A DNA stretch of 64,000 nucleotides from NCBI RefSeq assembly GCF_026262505.1, contig NC_067203.1, positions 3,906,001-3,970,000 on the forward strand, given 5' to 3'. The position numbers and the translations under genes are program-made. The stretch comes from Trichomonas vaginalis G3 (Eukaryota > Parabasalia > Trichomonadida > Trichomonadidae). Numbering within the stretch: the first letter of the stretch is position 1; each line of letters begins with the position of its first letter. Under the pieces are notes generated by a model. The model saw only the letters and a program-made list of their open reading frames with translations, did no database searches and was not told the origin of the DNA. This document shows positions 21,201 through 31,723 of the stretch, one piece after another.

Positions 21201-21253
21201 CATTCCAGAACTTGCAAGGAATGAATGGCCCGGCAAATCCAGAAGATTATTGA
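18242..21253 (+). CDS. XPO1: Exportin-1 / CRM1-like nuclear export receptor
   Basis: The 1003-residue protein is built of HEAT-type helical pairs throughout. Its C-terminal half carries the CRM1 signature: GRVPEVLSLVTSMSNKM, then EVLPNIYGPIFNETLAMI, DFSIFPEFRVPFFKF, and CYHTIPEVC. These match the CRM1 C-terminal domain, where the other exportins differ. Near residues 100-165, QNYVFEKWVDV and YPQFYPNVIKDILSIA fit the N-terminal importin-beta/exportin-1-like part. Length is close to human XPO1 (1071). In other eukaryotes this protein carries leucine-rich NES cargo through nuclear pores with RanGTP. It starts at the ATG at 18242, right after the foldback element's flank. The frame is unbroken. 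Confidence 0.85.
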   Translation: MLGNTSCLTEVGEVPDIAVLERVYKLFSEGKYSTDCDRILNLFKDREDMINYIQQLIESATYDKVIHLLYKTLRENIQKRWELFNDDERVGIQNYVFEKWVDVTNNRPPSEFIIVEIDNCAVAIILKTYPQFYPNVIKDILSIANPINLENIVRILQFLLDELYNENAENYIPYRRINEITTALEESAEDIFNIVQLVFSNMISRVGLMKNTLLLLRHFIKSIPPAVIVENNIFTTIIQQALPNPNLVSESLSFLAEVYGLDDLPDVLVNNAAAVFHILITTLAPNLSDVNFQEVYDADPFKVRSLSNCLITFFLKQSLQIEIPDLAQELNLSLEWIYNMSDIGDSFVQRICADFWKQIARRIWKEANNLSEASENLYLPIMQYIRRLYIKIITRPEDFILNTDPEESRSIRQETKNTEDIELFKCEKELLIFLTNIDNADMVAAINELLAQLEESFNEGLFNAFCYSVGAITGTLGKDPEKDFLLQVVQSVLGLNQKAEGNTEVKALISAGLCYILSQYPRFLASDLSMFKTLIAKLFEFMAIPNPAVKEMAVNSLALVQKTTGKYFNQKSGSDSPFIMEIMQSLNKIIENLENKPLIIRLFGILASIIGSHPRTAERVEMLLFLVSSLNENWNNLLQNWEPQNESYSEELLFLLECNSEIASNITNAYGSQLRIIFNQLMEVYSRYSNLLQQFIGEPGYSETKEANCFKRIKSKIVLIINDYILKTPDVESVANELIEPISQTIILEYENSHPLGRVPEVLSLVTSMSNKMKKVFGEVLPNIYGPIFNETLAMIKDDFSIFPEFRVPFFKFVDNIVTNYISIMLSAPDQTFSDFIETIKLGCYHTIPEVCIISLSATEHLFKSIKDTNMNRYRQFLSNFYMDILVQVIKVTTDTYHKFAFREEVNLIRKLLSTQTQQLNGETIASAIQDLFPNRDYDSLVNYMSSLIANSNNMVEFQHIFREFVISTTLFSRRDNDLDLNRQEETFQNLQGMNGPANPEDY

Positions 21254-21687
21254 ATTTTATTATAGAGCTTATTCATAAAATTATCTATTTTATATGATTT
21301 ATTTTAATTGTGTTTTATTTTTTATATTTAACTATGTTTTCAAACTTCAATTTTAAAATTTCAACAAATTTAAAAGCCTTTTCAAATGATGTGATAGCTT
21401 AATTGCTTCTATCTCGTTATTTGATAGCTTAAGAGGAGGTTTCTTATAACAATATGAATCAATACGTATATAATTAGAACATTTATACTGAATGTATGCA
21501 AATCTATCTCTTATAAAAGTATTTCATGGCCATAGAGACCAAACCAATGCATTTGAAACCTTACATGGTATGTCAACTGTATCTTTAAATTAAAACGCCA
21601 TAAATTAGAATCTTCGGCGCTAATGCAGGTATATTCTCAGATGGGTTTGTATTTTGGTTATAATATCCGAAATTATTAAAACCTTAA

Positions 21688-23962
21688 GGATACCCTTACG
21701 TGTCAGATTTTTTGCGCATACGAAGAAGTCATGCTAGACATGAGCTATAAACCTGAAATTTTAGCAACATATTTAAAACTTTTTAAACTACAATACACTT
21801 TAATATTCAAGAACAAAAATATTCTTTTTAGAAATTACATAATTATTTTATGTGAAATCTATATAAAAACATATTTTGCGAGCGTAACTTTTTTCTTTAT
21901 AAGCACCTTATATGACTGATAAACTGTGAAGGCACATAATTGTTAATTCATAGAGTTGATATGTTTCCAAAATTGAGAGGAAATTTGAAAATTGAATACC
22001 CTTTCAATTCAATTTTCAAAAGATATCAGCTCCTTCAATAATTGAAGGACGATTTTGATCATTTGCTCTTAAAACAAGTATGCCATGGAGAAAAAAGTTA
22101 CGCTCGCAAATCTGAAATATAACTATCATATAAAAAAATTAAATTTCTAATTTTTTACTCTATAGATATTATTGGCCACTTGTGTAATGCATAAAAGTTT
22201 ATGTCATATGCATACATTTGGAAGTATGGGAGACGAGGGAAATTACTTCTATGAGGCACTAGGATTTTTAAAAATTTCTCTATCGGACTCACCATTCAAT
22301 TTCTCGAAAATTAAAAAAAATCAATAATAGCTAAAATGTATTATGCATAACAAATTTTAATGTTACACGGTATTTTTTGAACTTCATGACATGAATTTTC
22401 TTTATATTATTTTTTTTTTTGGATTTTCTATGATTTATGCGATAGGCTGGAACAACATTGTAAGTGCAATGATATCATTTATAGAGAAATCTAAAACTTC
22501 AGCATTCAGAACTCGCAACCACAAAAATATTCATTTGCTAAGTAAGTAAAGTTGATTAAGTTCGACACTTAGCTTTTATACGTAAAACCAAGTGTGTATT
22601 GTTATTTCTTGTTAAATTATTGAGAAAAAAATAAATTGTAAGAGAAACGATACTGATTATTGAAATAATATTGAGGGTAGCTGCAGATTTCTTCATTAAC
22701 ATGCCGGAAATTTGTTAATCTTGGTTTTCTATCATAAAATCTGTCGAAGAATCTAAAAACGGAGATATGAAATAGAGATCATGTAAATCTAGAGTATCCT
22801 GTCAGAAAAATAGACTAAGCATGTAACCCTTTTTTGGTCATAAACACTTTTTACCACTTAGTCATACAGATGATCATTAAATTTAAACGAGCACTTTTTG
22901 TCAGAATTTATTCTTTTACAAAGACAGAAGATTTTAGTATTATTTAATATTAGTGCTGTAGCAAAATTCAAAAAACGGTGAAAATTCAGTGAATTTGTGA
23001 ATTCACATTTTTTTCCGACATTTTTCTTGATATATCCATGCACATTAAGAACACAGCTTTGATACGCTTAAAAAATCATATTTCATATGAAATTGTTAAA
23101 GAAATAAACAATTTATATAAAAATTGCACTTATGGGCAGTTTAGATATATAATTTATATATAACATATATACAAATCCATAGACAAAGTGCAATAACTAC
23201 AATGTTGTAGAAAATTACAGCAGAAATACTGACTTTTTGAAGGATAATAAGAATTCTTCTAAATGTTGTATTTTTATAATTTGATTGATTTTTTTTACTA
23301 TTTCATTAATCTTTTATGAATAATAATTATTTTTAATATATGTGCTATTAAAATTTCAAATTTTGACTAATATATCTAAGTTATCTGAACGAAACATTTA
23401 GAAAATATCATACTTACATTGAAATAGCAAGTAGAGCATATTAATAGCAAGTTTCTTGGCTTTATATCTATCATCTATTGTTGTTTGATCAAACAAAATT
23501 CACTCTATTATATGGTGTCAATTAATTAAAACAATTTTTAATAGTTATTTATTTAGTGCGAATAAGTGCAAACTCATAAATGAATAACTTAATAGTAGAA
23601 ATGAATTATCTGATATAAATCTCACATTTTGTCCATCAGAAATACTTTAATTGCATACGCATAACTATTAGTAATACGTCTGGAGTGTCAATTAATAACA
23701 ATCCCACAACAAGTAAAATTCAGATTTTTATTAAACTTCTTTTTTCCTAAAAGTTTTCTCAAATTACTATATATACATATGTGGATAAAATAATAGTAAT
23801 ATTGTAAAAAATTAGATAATTTTTTTTATTTGAGAACCTCTCAAAAGTTCATTCAATTTATCAATTGTTTCAGTTTGATGTATATTCATTTCTGGAGCCT
23901 AAAACTTTAGCAATCATGACAATATCATATTCTCTTTCTAACTACGCAATGTAAGGGTATCC
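21688..23962. mobile_element. TTAA-flanked element C (2.3 kb, non-autonomous)
   Basis: TTAA at 21684-21687 and 23963-23966 flank a unit whose two ends are inverted copies of GGATACCCTTAC. The match extends outward through the TTAA and one more base (CTTAA on both sides). There is no transposase frame. Its left subterminal word TTACGTGTCAGA also occurs in the palindrome within element A. It is a non-autonomous DNA transposon, possibly piggyBac-like by target site. Confidence 0.55.
21875..22110. mobile_element. 236-bp unit with perfect 22-bp terminal inverted repeats
   Basis: The 22 bases at 21875-21896 (core GCGAGCGTAACTTTTTTC) are the exact complement of 22089-22110. Inside is a hairpin in which GAAAATTGAAT faces ATTCAATTTTC. 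No clear target duplication is seen. It is either a MITE inserted into element C or part of that element's own inner structure. Confidence 0.5.
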
Positions 23963-24329
23963 TTAAGAAATATATGTTTTGAAAATGTATTTAAATATAT
24001 TAGATTTGAGTTTGTGGTGAACAATTTATCATTTATGTTATTACTTCTTAATAATATATGTTTGAAATTCAGATTTCGAAGAAAGAATCAGCAAAAATAA
24101 GAAAATTGCAGCGGAAGTACCTTCTGATACAGCAATTAAGATTATTAGCTAGTGTAAAATCTGTTTCGGTTTGTAATGAAATTTACGATTTCATTTTGTG
24201 TGATTTTATTAATTTTAGTGGGTATTTCGGAATTTTAGATTGAAAATTAAAATCCTGTCTATTTAAAATTTTAACCTGACAACGATTGCAATTGTCAGAA
24301 ATATTCTGTCAAACTGAAATTTTTATGTT

Positions 24330-25148
24330 ATGAAATTATTTCTCGTTTTAATTGGGCTACTACCATTCACATTTTTAAGCTATCTATCGGGTATGGATCC
24401 ACAGTCCGATGCCTTCTTAGAAATGCTTCGAAATGCAAACGACTCGCAAAAATCTTATCAACAATTTTATTCTTTACTATATCAGCAACCGGTAATCATT
24501 CACTATGGACTGCAACAAAAACCTAAGGGTGATCACGCTTATTCAATCGAAAAAAGTGATACTTTCGTTTTTAATTACGGTTCTTGGGAATTTGAAATAA
24601 AAAGCTATTTTTCTAATGAAAATCAGACGATTATATATATATTTAAAGAAGAATATGTCCTAGATAAAGTTGCTGATATCGCATACAATAAATTTTGCAG
24701 AACGAGTAGGAAAAAGAGTAAAAAAATCGAGGATTTCATTATGATCGAAAGGAATGAAAGTCAAATCCGAATGATATGTATCGATCCAACAAATTCAACT
24801 TTTGTCAAATTTTTTACAAGCAAATTTTCACAAAAATTATATATTCTTTGCAAGTTTTTAAGTTTAGACAAGGTTTATAGGAACCTCTTGTTTTCTCATG
24901 TTGACAAAGTTGTTGAACTTCCAGTTAGAAAGTACATATCAATGGACAGATATAAATACAAATTTGAATTTATACTCAGAAAGACAGGAATCGTTGATGA
25001 ATTAAATATAAGAAATTATCGAAACTACTATATATTACCTCATGTGTTTTCACTATTTACCAGGGACGTGCACTTATTCTATATGGTTTATTTTTATTTA
25101 AAAAAGGAGCAAAATGACCCAGATTTTGCAAATTATACGAGATTATAA
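24330..25148 (+). CDS. Putative secreted or membrane protein of unknown function
   Basis: The 272-residue protein starts MKLFLVLIGLLPFTFLSYLS, a good signal peptide with probable cleavage near residues 18-22. The rest is rich in aromatic and charged residues (YKYKFEFILRKTG, FYMVYFYLKKEQ), with no repeat and no motif I recognise. The C-terminal third is hydrophobic enough for a short membrane-associated stretch, but there is no convincing second membrane span. The ATG at 24330 begins the signal peptide and is the natural start. The 18-mer repeat and a hairpin lie 40 bases after the stop. Trichomonad-specific and possibly exported; function unknown. Confidence 0.55.
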   Translation: MKLFLVLIGLLPFTFLSYLSGMDPQSDAFLEMLRNANDSQKSYQQFYSLLYQQPVIIHYGLQQKPKGDHAYSIEKSDTFVFNYGSWEFEIKSYFSNENQTIIYIFKEEYVLDKVADIAYNKFCRTSRKKSKKIEDFIMIERNESQIRMICIDPTNSTFVKFFTSKFSQKLYILCKFLSLDKVYRNLLFSHVDKVVELPVRKYISMDRYKYKFEFILRKTGIVDELNIRNYRNYYILPHVFSLFTRDVHLFYMVYFYLKKEQNDPDFANYTRL

Positions 25149-26186
25149 TCTGAGTCTCTTCATGCTTGTATCCCTCTTTTTGAGAGGGGGTCAGAAAGTG
25201 GTAAGTGTATTCATTAAGGATTCACTTACTTTCTCAATTTTTTGTTTGATGTCTTACTAAAATGTTGTTTTTATATGCGATAATTATTCAACTTTTTGCT
25301 TTTCAATCATGATTGAATACCTAATATTATGACAAAAGCACCAATGAGATGATGTATTTCTATCACCTTCACATAGATATTAGTGAATGCTAGAGAGTGA
25401 GAAATGCACCTATAAAGAAACAAAACAAAAGTGTATTTAAAAAAAATAATAATAAAAACTTATTAATTTTGATGCATTTGGGATGAGAAATAGCTCGATT
25501 AAGAGAATGTTTTTTGTATGCACAGTAATTGATCATTTCTTTAAGCTATGATTGTCGATATTTCATCTATTATGTAAAATAGAAAAAAATCTATTCTTTT
25601 ATATAATAAAGAAAAGAGATGTAAAATCCATTTATGATCCTATTGAAGAATTAACAAAGAAACTAGAGACCATCCAGACTAAAACTAGGTGAGCTTTGTA
25701 TGGTATCTATTTTAAAAATCTAATGTACCTAAAAAGTTTGTTTTGTTGACAGAATGTTCAAAAAAAAATGAGCGCAATTGTGACATCTTTGAAGGATGAA
25801 GTCAACTTTTGCAGCTGATATACTCATCTACTGTGTTTCTAAGACAGAAATGCAAGCTTTCGTTGAAAACATTATTATTTGGAGAATAATGACACTGTAT
25901 CGCATCGACCTTTGAAATGCATTAATTATGGAATTACGTATCAATTCAGAACTTGAAACACTCTGGAAGCCAATTGCAAGACATGAATAATTCAACACTT
26001 TCGATTCTTTTAGTCCCTTTATATTCTTTACTTATGTATTTTTACTTTTGTTTGATTTTGTTTGATATTTAAAAATGTTAAATATATTTTAATAAATTTT
26101 ATTCCGAATTCATTTAAAAAATCTGATTGAGATATAATAACATGATTATATCATTAGCACTTATCGGAATTAGGAAAATATTTTCT
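25149..26186. other. Intergenic region with a faint coding remnant
   Basis: Apart from the 18-mer hairpin at the start, the only signal is near 25617-25990. On the plus strand short runs read like a coiled-coil protein (SIYDPIEELTKKLETIQTKT, then MSAIVTSLKDEVNF) broken by many stops. I treat this as a decayed gene piece of unknown origin and see nothing else. Confidence 0.4.
25190..25233 (+). repeat. Dispersed 18-mer, copy 2, forming a hairpin
   Basis: GTCAGAAAGTGGTAAGTG is followed 16 bases later by CACTTACTTTC, its near complement. It lies just past the stop of the secreted-protein gene, so it may act as a 3'-end hairpin or be the remains of a small inverted repeat. The other copies lie at 5597 and 63555. 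Confidence 0.5.
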
Positions 26187-26768
26187 CTACCATCTAAATA
26201 CTTTCTTTATCTCTCTCCGGACTTTCTGTTCTCCTCTTTTTAATTCATTTCTGACATTCTGTTCAAGTGCTTTTAATGCTTCTTGCTGCTGTTGTTGGCT
26301 ATATTTCTGCATTGATTCCTGTGAATTATTATTTATTTCCTGTAATCTTTTATTATCTTTCCTTAATTTATTGATTTCTGCTTCATAATTTTTGAGATTT
26401 TCTTTGTGAGCTGATAATGCTATGGGAAAAAAATGGGATATGAAGAAAATCATCTAAAAACTCCAAAAATGAGAAATCTAACTGTGTACCTAGTGCATTT
26501 TCAATATGCATATGTTCAAACATGGAAATGACATCATTTTTATCAAAAAATTGAGGAACAATCCTGAAGATTGAAACAAATTGATTATAGTTCAGTTTTG
26601 ATGATTCTAGAATATCAATCAACTGCTCTTTCGTCCTTAATCCAATCCATTCAGGATCATTGCACCATTCTGCAACGTGTTCTGCATAGTATTGAATATC
26701 TATCTCACACATCAAAAATATTGGTAATTTCTGAAAAAATTTTTACCACCAAGTTCATCAATATTCAT
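26187..26768 (-). pseudogene. Trichomonad-type N-terminal domain plus coiled coil, frameshifted
   Basis: On the minus strand an ATG at 26768 gives MNIDELGG. In a second frame the sequence continues as CEIDIQYYAEHVAEWCNDPE then WIGLRTKEQLIDIL, and QFFDKNDVISMFEHMHI. In a third frame it ends as a charged coiled coil (ENLKNYEAEINKLRKDNK, then ELKRGEQKVRREIKK). The CN-PEW-GLRTKEQ pattern is one I associate with the N-terminal domain of large trichomonad families that often carry ankyrin repeats or coiled coils behind it. Two frame changes, near 26740 and 26400-26450, break the gene. Sequencing error could explain one but hardly both. Codon use resembles intact genes, so decay is recent. Confidence 0.6.
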
Positions 26769-27799
26769 AATATCCTTCTAAAATGTGTATTAATTATGGT
26801 ATTTATTTTAAGTTGATATTACGGCTTTAAAACCAACTTATAAATCATACCCCATATTTGAGTCTTTAAAAAAATCCACTTTTTTTTCATTTTATAAGTC
26901 TCTTGTTTTTTCTATATAAGATCGATTGAAACAGCTCATACTTTCAATGATGAAAGAGCTCTATTCACATTTGAAAATATACCCTCAATATTTGCCGCAT
27001 TGCATTTAAAAATATAAGATTTTATATTAAAGCTTTTAACACAACATGATGTTCATTTTCTGTCATTACCATTGTGCAAAATATTCTATAACAAGTATAT
27101 CAAACATATACAATTAATTCGCACTTGATAAAAGAAAAATCGAAAATTTGAAATATCTAAATTTGTAATTTCAATATTTGTTTATTGGGCATTGTTCATA
27201 TGGGTATTCAAACCTTCAAAATTTAATTAAAAATTTGAATGAAATTTAAATTCCACATATTAAAATCATATTCTTAATAGATGCTAATGCCATGGAAACA
27301 ACATAATAAGTACAAATTTTAATATAATTATTAATTTTTAATAATATCCATTCTTATTTTCAAATTCAATAAATCCTGGAATGAAGAGCAAATTAATTTA
27401 CAATAAATGATATTATTTATAGCGATATGTCATTATGTGAAACAAATATAATTTGGATAACTATTCTTTCATAATATTCATCAACTAATGTCTAATAAAA
27501 TGTAAAGTATTCAAACAAATTTTTTGCCTTTTGAACTTTTCAAAAGCTTTCAAAATTTATGTTGAATTTTTTAAATTCAATTCTAATATAATTTTCCAAA
27601 GGAAACCATTCGGGTAATTAATATATCACATTATTTCTCATGGCGGAATTGAATAGAAAATTGTTGTGAAAATTTCCGGGTCGTACAAAAATTTCTGGGT
27701 CGTATAAAATTTAACTTTTTGTTATGATTTATGTTTATTAGGTAGTTTTAATCTCAATTAAAGCAATTACAAAACAAAATATATCTAAAATCATTCCTT
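26769..27799. other. Gene-free AT-rich region
   Basis: About 1 kb with very low GC, long A/T runs and no believable frame. I see no repeat ends or hairpins that stand out. Confidence 0.5.
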
Positions 27800-28249
27800 C
27801 TAAAATTCAAAAGGAAAATCGCTTGATGTGTCTTTCGGATCGCCTTCTGATATAAAGAAATTATCCATTTTTTCATCATCATTATTATTATGATTAATAT
27901 CATGGATTTCCATTTCAATATAATTTGTTTCTCTTGTCAGTTGCTTGAATCTGATTCTTGTTTGTATGTCAGACTTAGACTGGAGAAATGATGCGATAAT
28001 TTTCCATTTATTACCATATTCTGCGTGCTTATCCAAAATGATTTGATCTTCTTCTTTTGAGAAGGGTCTACTGTCTAAGGATAGGAATTTAGTATATCTT
28101 TCTCTAATCGATCTTTTCGATCTATCCATTAAAGCAGAGAGTTTATCGGCAGCTTTACTTGCAGAATACTTGTGAAAGAATTTTTTTATTAGAGCGTCTT
28201 CTTCTTGTGTGAACCGCTTTACCTTCCTGCAACATTTCTTCCGTTCCAT
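27800..28249 (-). CDS. Two-repeat Myb-like DNA-binding protein
   Basis: The 149-residue protein carries two SANT/Myb repeats. The first, about residues 11-55, runs RFTQEEDALIKKFFHKY to RSIRERYTKFL. The second, about 61-105, runs RPFSKEEDQIILDKHAEYG to QTRIRFKQL. The regular tryptophans are partly replaced by Phe, as often in trichomonad Mybs; W81 of GNKWKIIASFL is kept. A basic N-terminus (ERKKCCRKVKR) and an acidic tail (NNNDDEKMDNFF) flank them. This R2R3 layout is that of the short trichomonad Myb transcription factors, some of which regulate iron-responsive genes. The ATG at 28249 is the first in frame. Target genes are unknown. Confidence 0.85.
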   Translation of the reverse strand: MERKKCCRKVKRFTQEEDALIKKFFHKYSASKAADKLSALMDRSKRSIRERYTKFLSLDSRPFSKEEDQIILDKHAEYGNKWKIIASFLQSKSDIQTRIRFKQLTRETNYIEMEIHDINHNNNDDEKMDNFFISEGDPKDTSSDFPFEF

Positions 28250-30340
28250 TGGACTTTCTGCGACTATTTTTTTAAGTTACAAAAAAACATGTCAGAAGTA
28301 TTCAATTTCAATATAAATAAACGTAATATATTTTTAATTTGAATTATGCTGGAAAATGCAAAATAAGCTTGACAAAGTTTCTATCAAAATTTATAACGTG
28401 TTTTTTCTAAAATCACTATACAAAATTTTGACAATAATGTTGTCATTGAAGACATCTGAATATCAATTAGGACTTCAATGAGAAATTTCAATAATCTATT
28501 TCTCTTTCATATACATTGGATTCTATATTCAAAAAGCATTTTCCAAATTAAAAAAAAAATTCTCCAAAAAAAATAATTCGTTGGATTTATTTTCTTTCGG
28601 ACTTGAATATTATTAATTTTGATTTTAAAATTCTTGAACTCATTAAACGTTTCAATGATCAAAAAATCAATTTGTTTGGTTAATCAAAATTCAATAGATA
28701 GTTAGAATTTATGTTTATTAGAAGAGCTTTATGCCTAATGAATAATAAATTTCAACCTTATGGATATTTATTTTTTTGAAATTTTACCAAATTGTGAAAA
28801 AAACTTTTTCTCAATAATTTTATTACATTTGGTCAGTCATATATGTTAACCTATTCTAAATCCAAAATTTGATGATCATTATTCGGATTATGTAAAAAAG
28901 TCGTTTTGGTAAATTTGTGGTTAAAACGATACACTTTGAAAAATTGCATAACTATTTTCCATAATATTAATAATTTTTTTAGAGATTCAATATCATTTCA
29001 AAAAAAATTCAAATCTACAAAAACGGATTATTTTATCCTACGAAATATGGTTATGTAATATCTAAATTAATTTTTAACTTGTATTTTAGCCAAAAAAAAT
29101 TGTGGATTTTTTTCTAACGTGCTTTTTTCAAAAAAAATTAATTTATTACATAGTGTATATTCAACATTTATCTATTATTGCGAAAACGATACCCTTAGAA
29201 AATAAATATTCAATATCAAAAGTGTCAAATTTCCATCTGAAATTTTGAGATAACTAATCAAATATTTTCCATTATGAAAATTCATTATAAAAGTTGTTCA
29301 AGATAGAAAAGACACCGAAGTGCATGATATATTACACCACAGTTTTCTTTGTCAACCTCATCAGCACTGTATGAAGCTGAAACCTGGAGAATATCGTCTA
29401 TTCGAGTTTCTCATGTTATTGTGCATAAATAGATAAATTCTACCTAGCATATTATTTGCTTTATTTGCAGTACATGTTAGCGATTGGTTTTCCCCATGAA
29501 TTTCAATTAATTAAAGAGTTTCATTCAAGATCTTTTTTATAGAATCTTTGGCTGGTAATAAAATCTTGATCACAACTCCGCCATTAACTTAATTACAAAC
29601 ACTAGTACAGTAACATTCAGGATAATTCATAGTTTCAAACTTCTTTTTGGCTTCTTCAATTTTCGACTTTTACTTTTTTTGCGCCAGAATTCAATTCCAG
29701 CCTAAGAGAGTTAAATTTTGTCATTCATAACAGTTATCTTTCTTGAGAACACATGAGGATTTGCATTCTACTGAAGCGCCCATGGTTCGATCAATGTTTA
29801 TCCAGAGTTTGACTTCGATCTGAAGAACATTCTCTGGAGTCGATGGAATTTATGAGTGGTTATATGTAAATGCCGAGATTGTTATCGTGTGTTCTTGTAA
29901 ACCCGCTTTCGTAAACATCAATTGTGACTGCTATCTGGATTTCCAGTAAAATGATGAAGATTTTTGATTTCTTGACTGGAATTTTCATAATTTTAACCAC
30001 AATCCCAAAGCCATGAGAAAGCTGAGAGTAAGCTATTCATATATGCATTAGAGTTATCATTCATGGTAACATCTGCTTGCACATGAAGCCCGATTCGCTT
30101 TCTTTTCATGTTTATCATTGTTTTTGGATTTTCTTCCATCATATTGATAATGCAAGAAAATACCCATAATTTCAGAATATTTTAGTATAGAATAGGATAT
30201 TTTTAATATAAACATTGATGTAAAATATCCTTACAAATGAGCAAATGGCATCAGAGTCTAAAAAAGATGAAATAAGCATAAAATCAAAATAATATACGTA
30301 ACAATTTTAGTTTTAATTACAGAGAAAGTAATGAATTGCA
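28250..30340. other. 2.1-kb region with a decayed coding remnant
   Basis: The first kilobase (28250-29290) is extremely AT-rich and featureless. From about 29290 to 30150 base composition rises to gene-like levels. The minus strand then gives short protein-like runs (KRKRIGLHVQADVTMNDNSN, NSLLSAFSWLWDCG) crossed by many stops in every frame. That is an old pseudogene whose family I cannot name. Confidence 0.45.
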
Positions 30341-31723
30341 TTAAAGCATAAAGTACTTGTAGAAATACCTCATTCCTTCTTCATTATGAGATGCGTGTTT
30401 AAATCTTCTATTTGTTTGCCAATCATTGACATCCCAGTTATGGAACAACAAAGAAACAGCTGTTGCTTGCGAATTAGAAGCTTGGAATATTCCCAAAGCT
30501 TCTTTTTCGTAAAACCAGCATCTCTTTCCCATTCTTGAGGCAATAGCAAACGAAAAAGTAGATCTATAGCTAAGTAAGCATTCATCGCACATCATGAGAA
30601 GCGCAATGTCCGTAAGAGCCGAGACGTGGTCGAAATCTGCCATTCTTGTAGCGTTTGATTTAACGCTGTACTTGCCAAACTCCTTAAGAAATTCCTCTTC
30701 CATGGCTTTGGAGTCTGATGCAAACGCAATTACGGTTGGTTGCTCGCGAATTTTCTGCCATAAAAATGGTTTTACAACTTTCATGGTAGTTTCGACACTA
30801 TAACTGTAGAATTGACCAGGGAATTGGAATCGAAGATGAACTCCGAATATTCTTGTTCCTTTAGGTATATTTTCGATAATTTTTTTCGCTTGGTCAATGT
30901 TTTTCTGAGGAATTCTACAGAGGAAATTGGATATGAAATAAATTGCATGCATTCCGAATTTGTCTTTTGCGTAATCGTACATCTGGAAGTGAGTATACAT
31001 CTGAGTTGCATACATTAAGTAGGATAAATCAAGAGTGACTCTGGATTTAAATGGGCCATTAAATTCTGCCCACCACCATCCATCGAATGTCTGTACATAA
31101 TACGGAGGATTTCTAGATGCATCTGCAAGTATAAGTTCTGTTGTTTTGTTTTGCAAAAGGATACTGCGCTGATAATAGTAAGCATTACCACATCCTTGTA
31201 CTGCCTGGCCACCTTTCATACATGAACCTTCGACAACCATTCTTCGATTACCCATGAGAGCAAGTAAAAATACAATAATATCAATGGATATACGATTTCC
31301 AACACCATCGAAGTAATGTTTAGTTAATACATAGCGATCATCTTCTAATGAAGTAGTATTAACGTGGTTCTCCCATTGTTTTATAGTCCTCCACGCTTTA
31401 ACAATCTGAGAGCACGTAACCTCGCTTTCATTTGATGTACAAGGAACGTATGAACGTGACCATGTTGGAAGGTTCAATTCAATAATTGCTTCATCGAGTT
31501 CTTCTTGAGTATATTCAATTTCAGGTGGCCTTGGAGCAATTCTCATTGTTGTATGACCTGGAAAATTTTTAAATACTTTAATTTGTTCATTATTTGGGAT
31601 ATTCTGTGTTGTTTCGGCTTGAAATGGATTAAATTTGGTGTATAAGAGAATGTTGAATGTTAAAAGAGCGCAGATGCCCATATCCAAGAATTTAGAATAT
31701 GATTTTTCTTTATTCTTAGGCAT
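30341..31723 (-). CDS. Type II membrane glycosyltransferase, fucosyltransferase-like
   Basis: The 460-residue protein has a short basic cytosolic tail (MPKNKEKSYSK), one membrane span at about residues 13-30 (DMGICALLTFNILLYTKF), a stem, and a large lumenal domain: the layout of Golgi glycosyltransferases. In the C-terminal half, FGVHLRFQFPGQFYSY and ECLLSYRSTFSFAIASRMG correspond to the GDP-fucose-site and Ser-rich motifs of the xyloglucan/O-fucosyltransferase superfamily. Cysteines in VPCTSNESEVTCSQ may form a disulphide. It would act on glycoconjugates bound for the surface, which in trichomonads include lipoglycan. The start is the first ATG, just after AAAGTGACACAAG. Exact acceptor and linkage are not deducible. 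Confidence 0.65.
   Translation of the reverse strand: MPKNKEKSYSKFLDMGICALLTFNILLYTKFNPFQAETTQNIPNNEQIKVFKNFPGHTTMRIAPRPPEIEYTQEELDEAIIELNLPTWSRSYVPCTSNESEVTCSQIVKAWRTIKQWENHVNTTSLEDDRYVLTKHYFDGVGNRISIDIIVFLLALMGNRRMVVEGSCMKGGQAVQGCGNAYYYQRSILLQNKTTELILADASRNPPYYVQTFDGWWWAEFNGPFKSRVTLDLSYLMYATQMYTHFQMYDYAKDKFGMHAIYFISNFLCRIPQKNIDQAKKIIENIPKGTRIFGVHLRFQFPGQFYSYSVETTMKVVKPFLWQKIREQPTVIAFASDSKAMEEEFLKEFGKYSVKSNATRMADFDHVSALTDIALLMMCDECLLSYRSTFSFAIASRMGKRCWFYEKEALGIFQASNSQATAVSLLFHNWDVNDWQTNRRFKHASHNEEGMRYFYKYFML

Larger units (their letters stand above)
21254..24329. other. 3-kb gene-free region, mostly one TTAA element
   Basis: The stretch between exportin and the secreted-protein gene is strongly AT-rich and contains no believable frame over 62 codons. 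Most of it is the TTAA-flanked unit 21688-23962, which itself contains a small 22-bp inverted-repeat unit at 21875-22110. Confidence 0.6.

Noticed and set aside
18242-21253. Importin-beta or another exportin
   Set aside because: The C-terminal third has the CRM1-specific PEVLSL and PEFRVPFFKF stretches.
24058-24243. 61-codon open frame before the secreted-protein gene
   Set aside because: Short, no similarity or motif recognised, AT-rich codons; chance opening is likely.
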